From Spatholobus suberectus (taxonomy: Eukaryota; Streptophyta; Magnoliopsida; Fabales; Fabaceae), in contig CM014737.1 of assembly GCA_004329165.1 (NCBI GenBank), positions 15,261,213-15,325,212 on the forward strand: a stretch of DNA of 64,000 bases. The letters are read 5' to 3'. A model generated the notes under the pieces. The model did not search any database. It was given only the letters and a program-made list of their open reading frames with translations, and was not told the origin of the DNA. Made by a program: the position numbers and the translations under genes. Positions 63,992 through 64,000 of this stretch are shown here, one piece after another. The number at the start of each line of letters is the position of its first letter. Positions within the stretch are counted from its first letter, which is position 1.

Positions 63992-64000
63992 GTTGAACTG

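Larger units (their letters stand above)
60094..64000 (-). mobile_element. SIRE-type retrotransposon C, minus strand, 3' part
   Basis: The 3' LTR (60094-61270), polypurine tracts (61271-61664) and the whole visible env-like ORF run on the minus strand. The rest, including gag, pol and the 5' LTR, lies beyond the window. The candidate target duplication at this end is GAGCA (60089-60093). Related to A throughout but diverged enough to be an independent insertion. Confidence 0.88.

Overview
This is a plant nuclear window, most likely from a papilionoid legume of the soybean/Vigna/Phaseolus group. That placement is an inference from the SIRE-type copia element with an env-like third ORF, the LTRs carrying ATAATCGATTAT words, and the very AT-rich, intron-bearing sequence. 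I see one convincing host gene, an AP2/ERF transcription factor on the minus strand at 25274-26900. Nearly everything else that can be classified is transposable element sequence, much of it nested.

Layout. 1-2364: right part of a Ty3/gypsy-type LTR, plus strand. 2365-12815: minus-strand copies of a long LTR family (here called X), interrupted by two solo LTRs of a second family (Y1 8646-10396, with a perfect CTTTT duplication, and Y2 10635-12710). 12816-17281: CACTA-like terminal sequence carrying a hAT-type MITE (13301-13941, 8-bp duplication) and a solo X LTR (14062-17233, 5-bp duplication AATGC). 17791-18055: Stowaway-like MITE. 18060-25270: AT-rich intergenic DNA with an as-1-like motif, two sharp inverted repeats and a small MITE just 3' of the ERF gene. 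25274-26944: ERF gene and TATA box. 28440-30640: dispersed repeat and an X fragment. 31022-31480: decayed Transposase_24 (Ptta/En/Spm) gene. 31725-43106: more X-type LTRs in both orientations and a 380-bp compound microsatellite. 43107-45519: solo Y3 (perfect AGTGT duplication) holding a second hAT MITE. 46649 to at least 60093: a Y4 LTR invaded by three SIRE-type elements. These are A, complete at 46725-57219; B, a solo LTR at 57932-58750; and C, minus strand from 60094 to beyond the window end.

Element A has LTRs of 1111 and 1133 bp, a Met-tRNA primer binding site, gag, protease, integrase, RT and RNase H regions, a large env-like ORF, three polypurine tracts and a perfect AAATG target duplication. 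It is defective: gag, pol and the env-like ORF are all broken by stops and frameshifts. Nearly all stops look like C-to-T changes, as expected for a methylated, silenced copy. Element C, although cut by the window edge, shows the env-like ORF in one frame with four such stops and confirms three of A's lesions by comparison.

The most interesting signals are the ERF gene's missing ATG (GTG where the start should be), a conserved GTGAGT splice-donor-like site behind a GA-rich tract in all four Y LTRs, locus-specific minisatellites in the middle of Y LTRs, a 23-bp minisatellite that explains SIRE LTR length differences, and a short Pro/Ser-rich ORF conserved between X LTR copies. Boundaries marked by target duplications are solid; other LTR boundaries are approximate.
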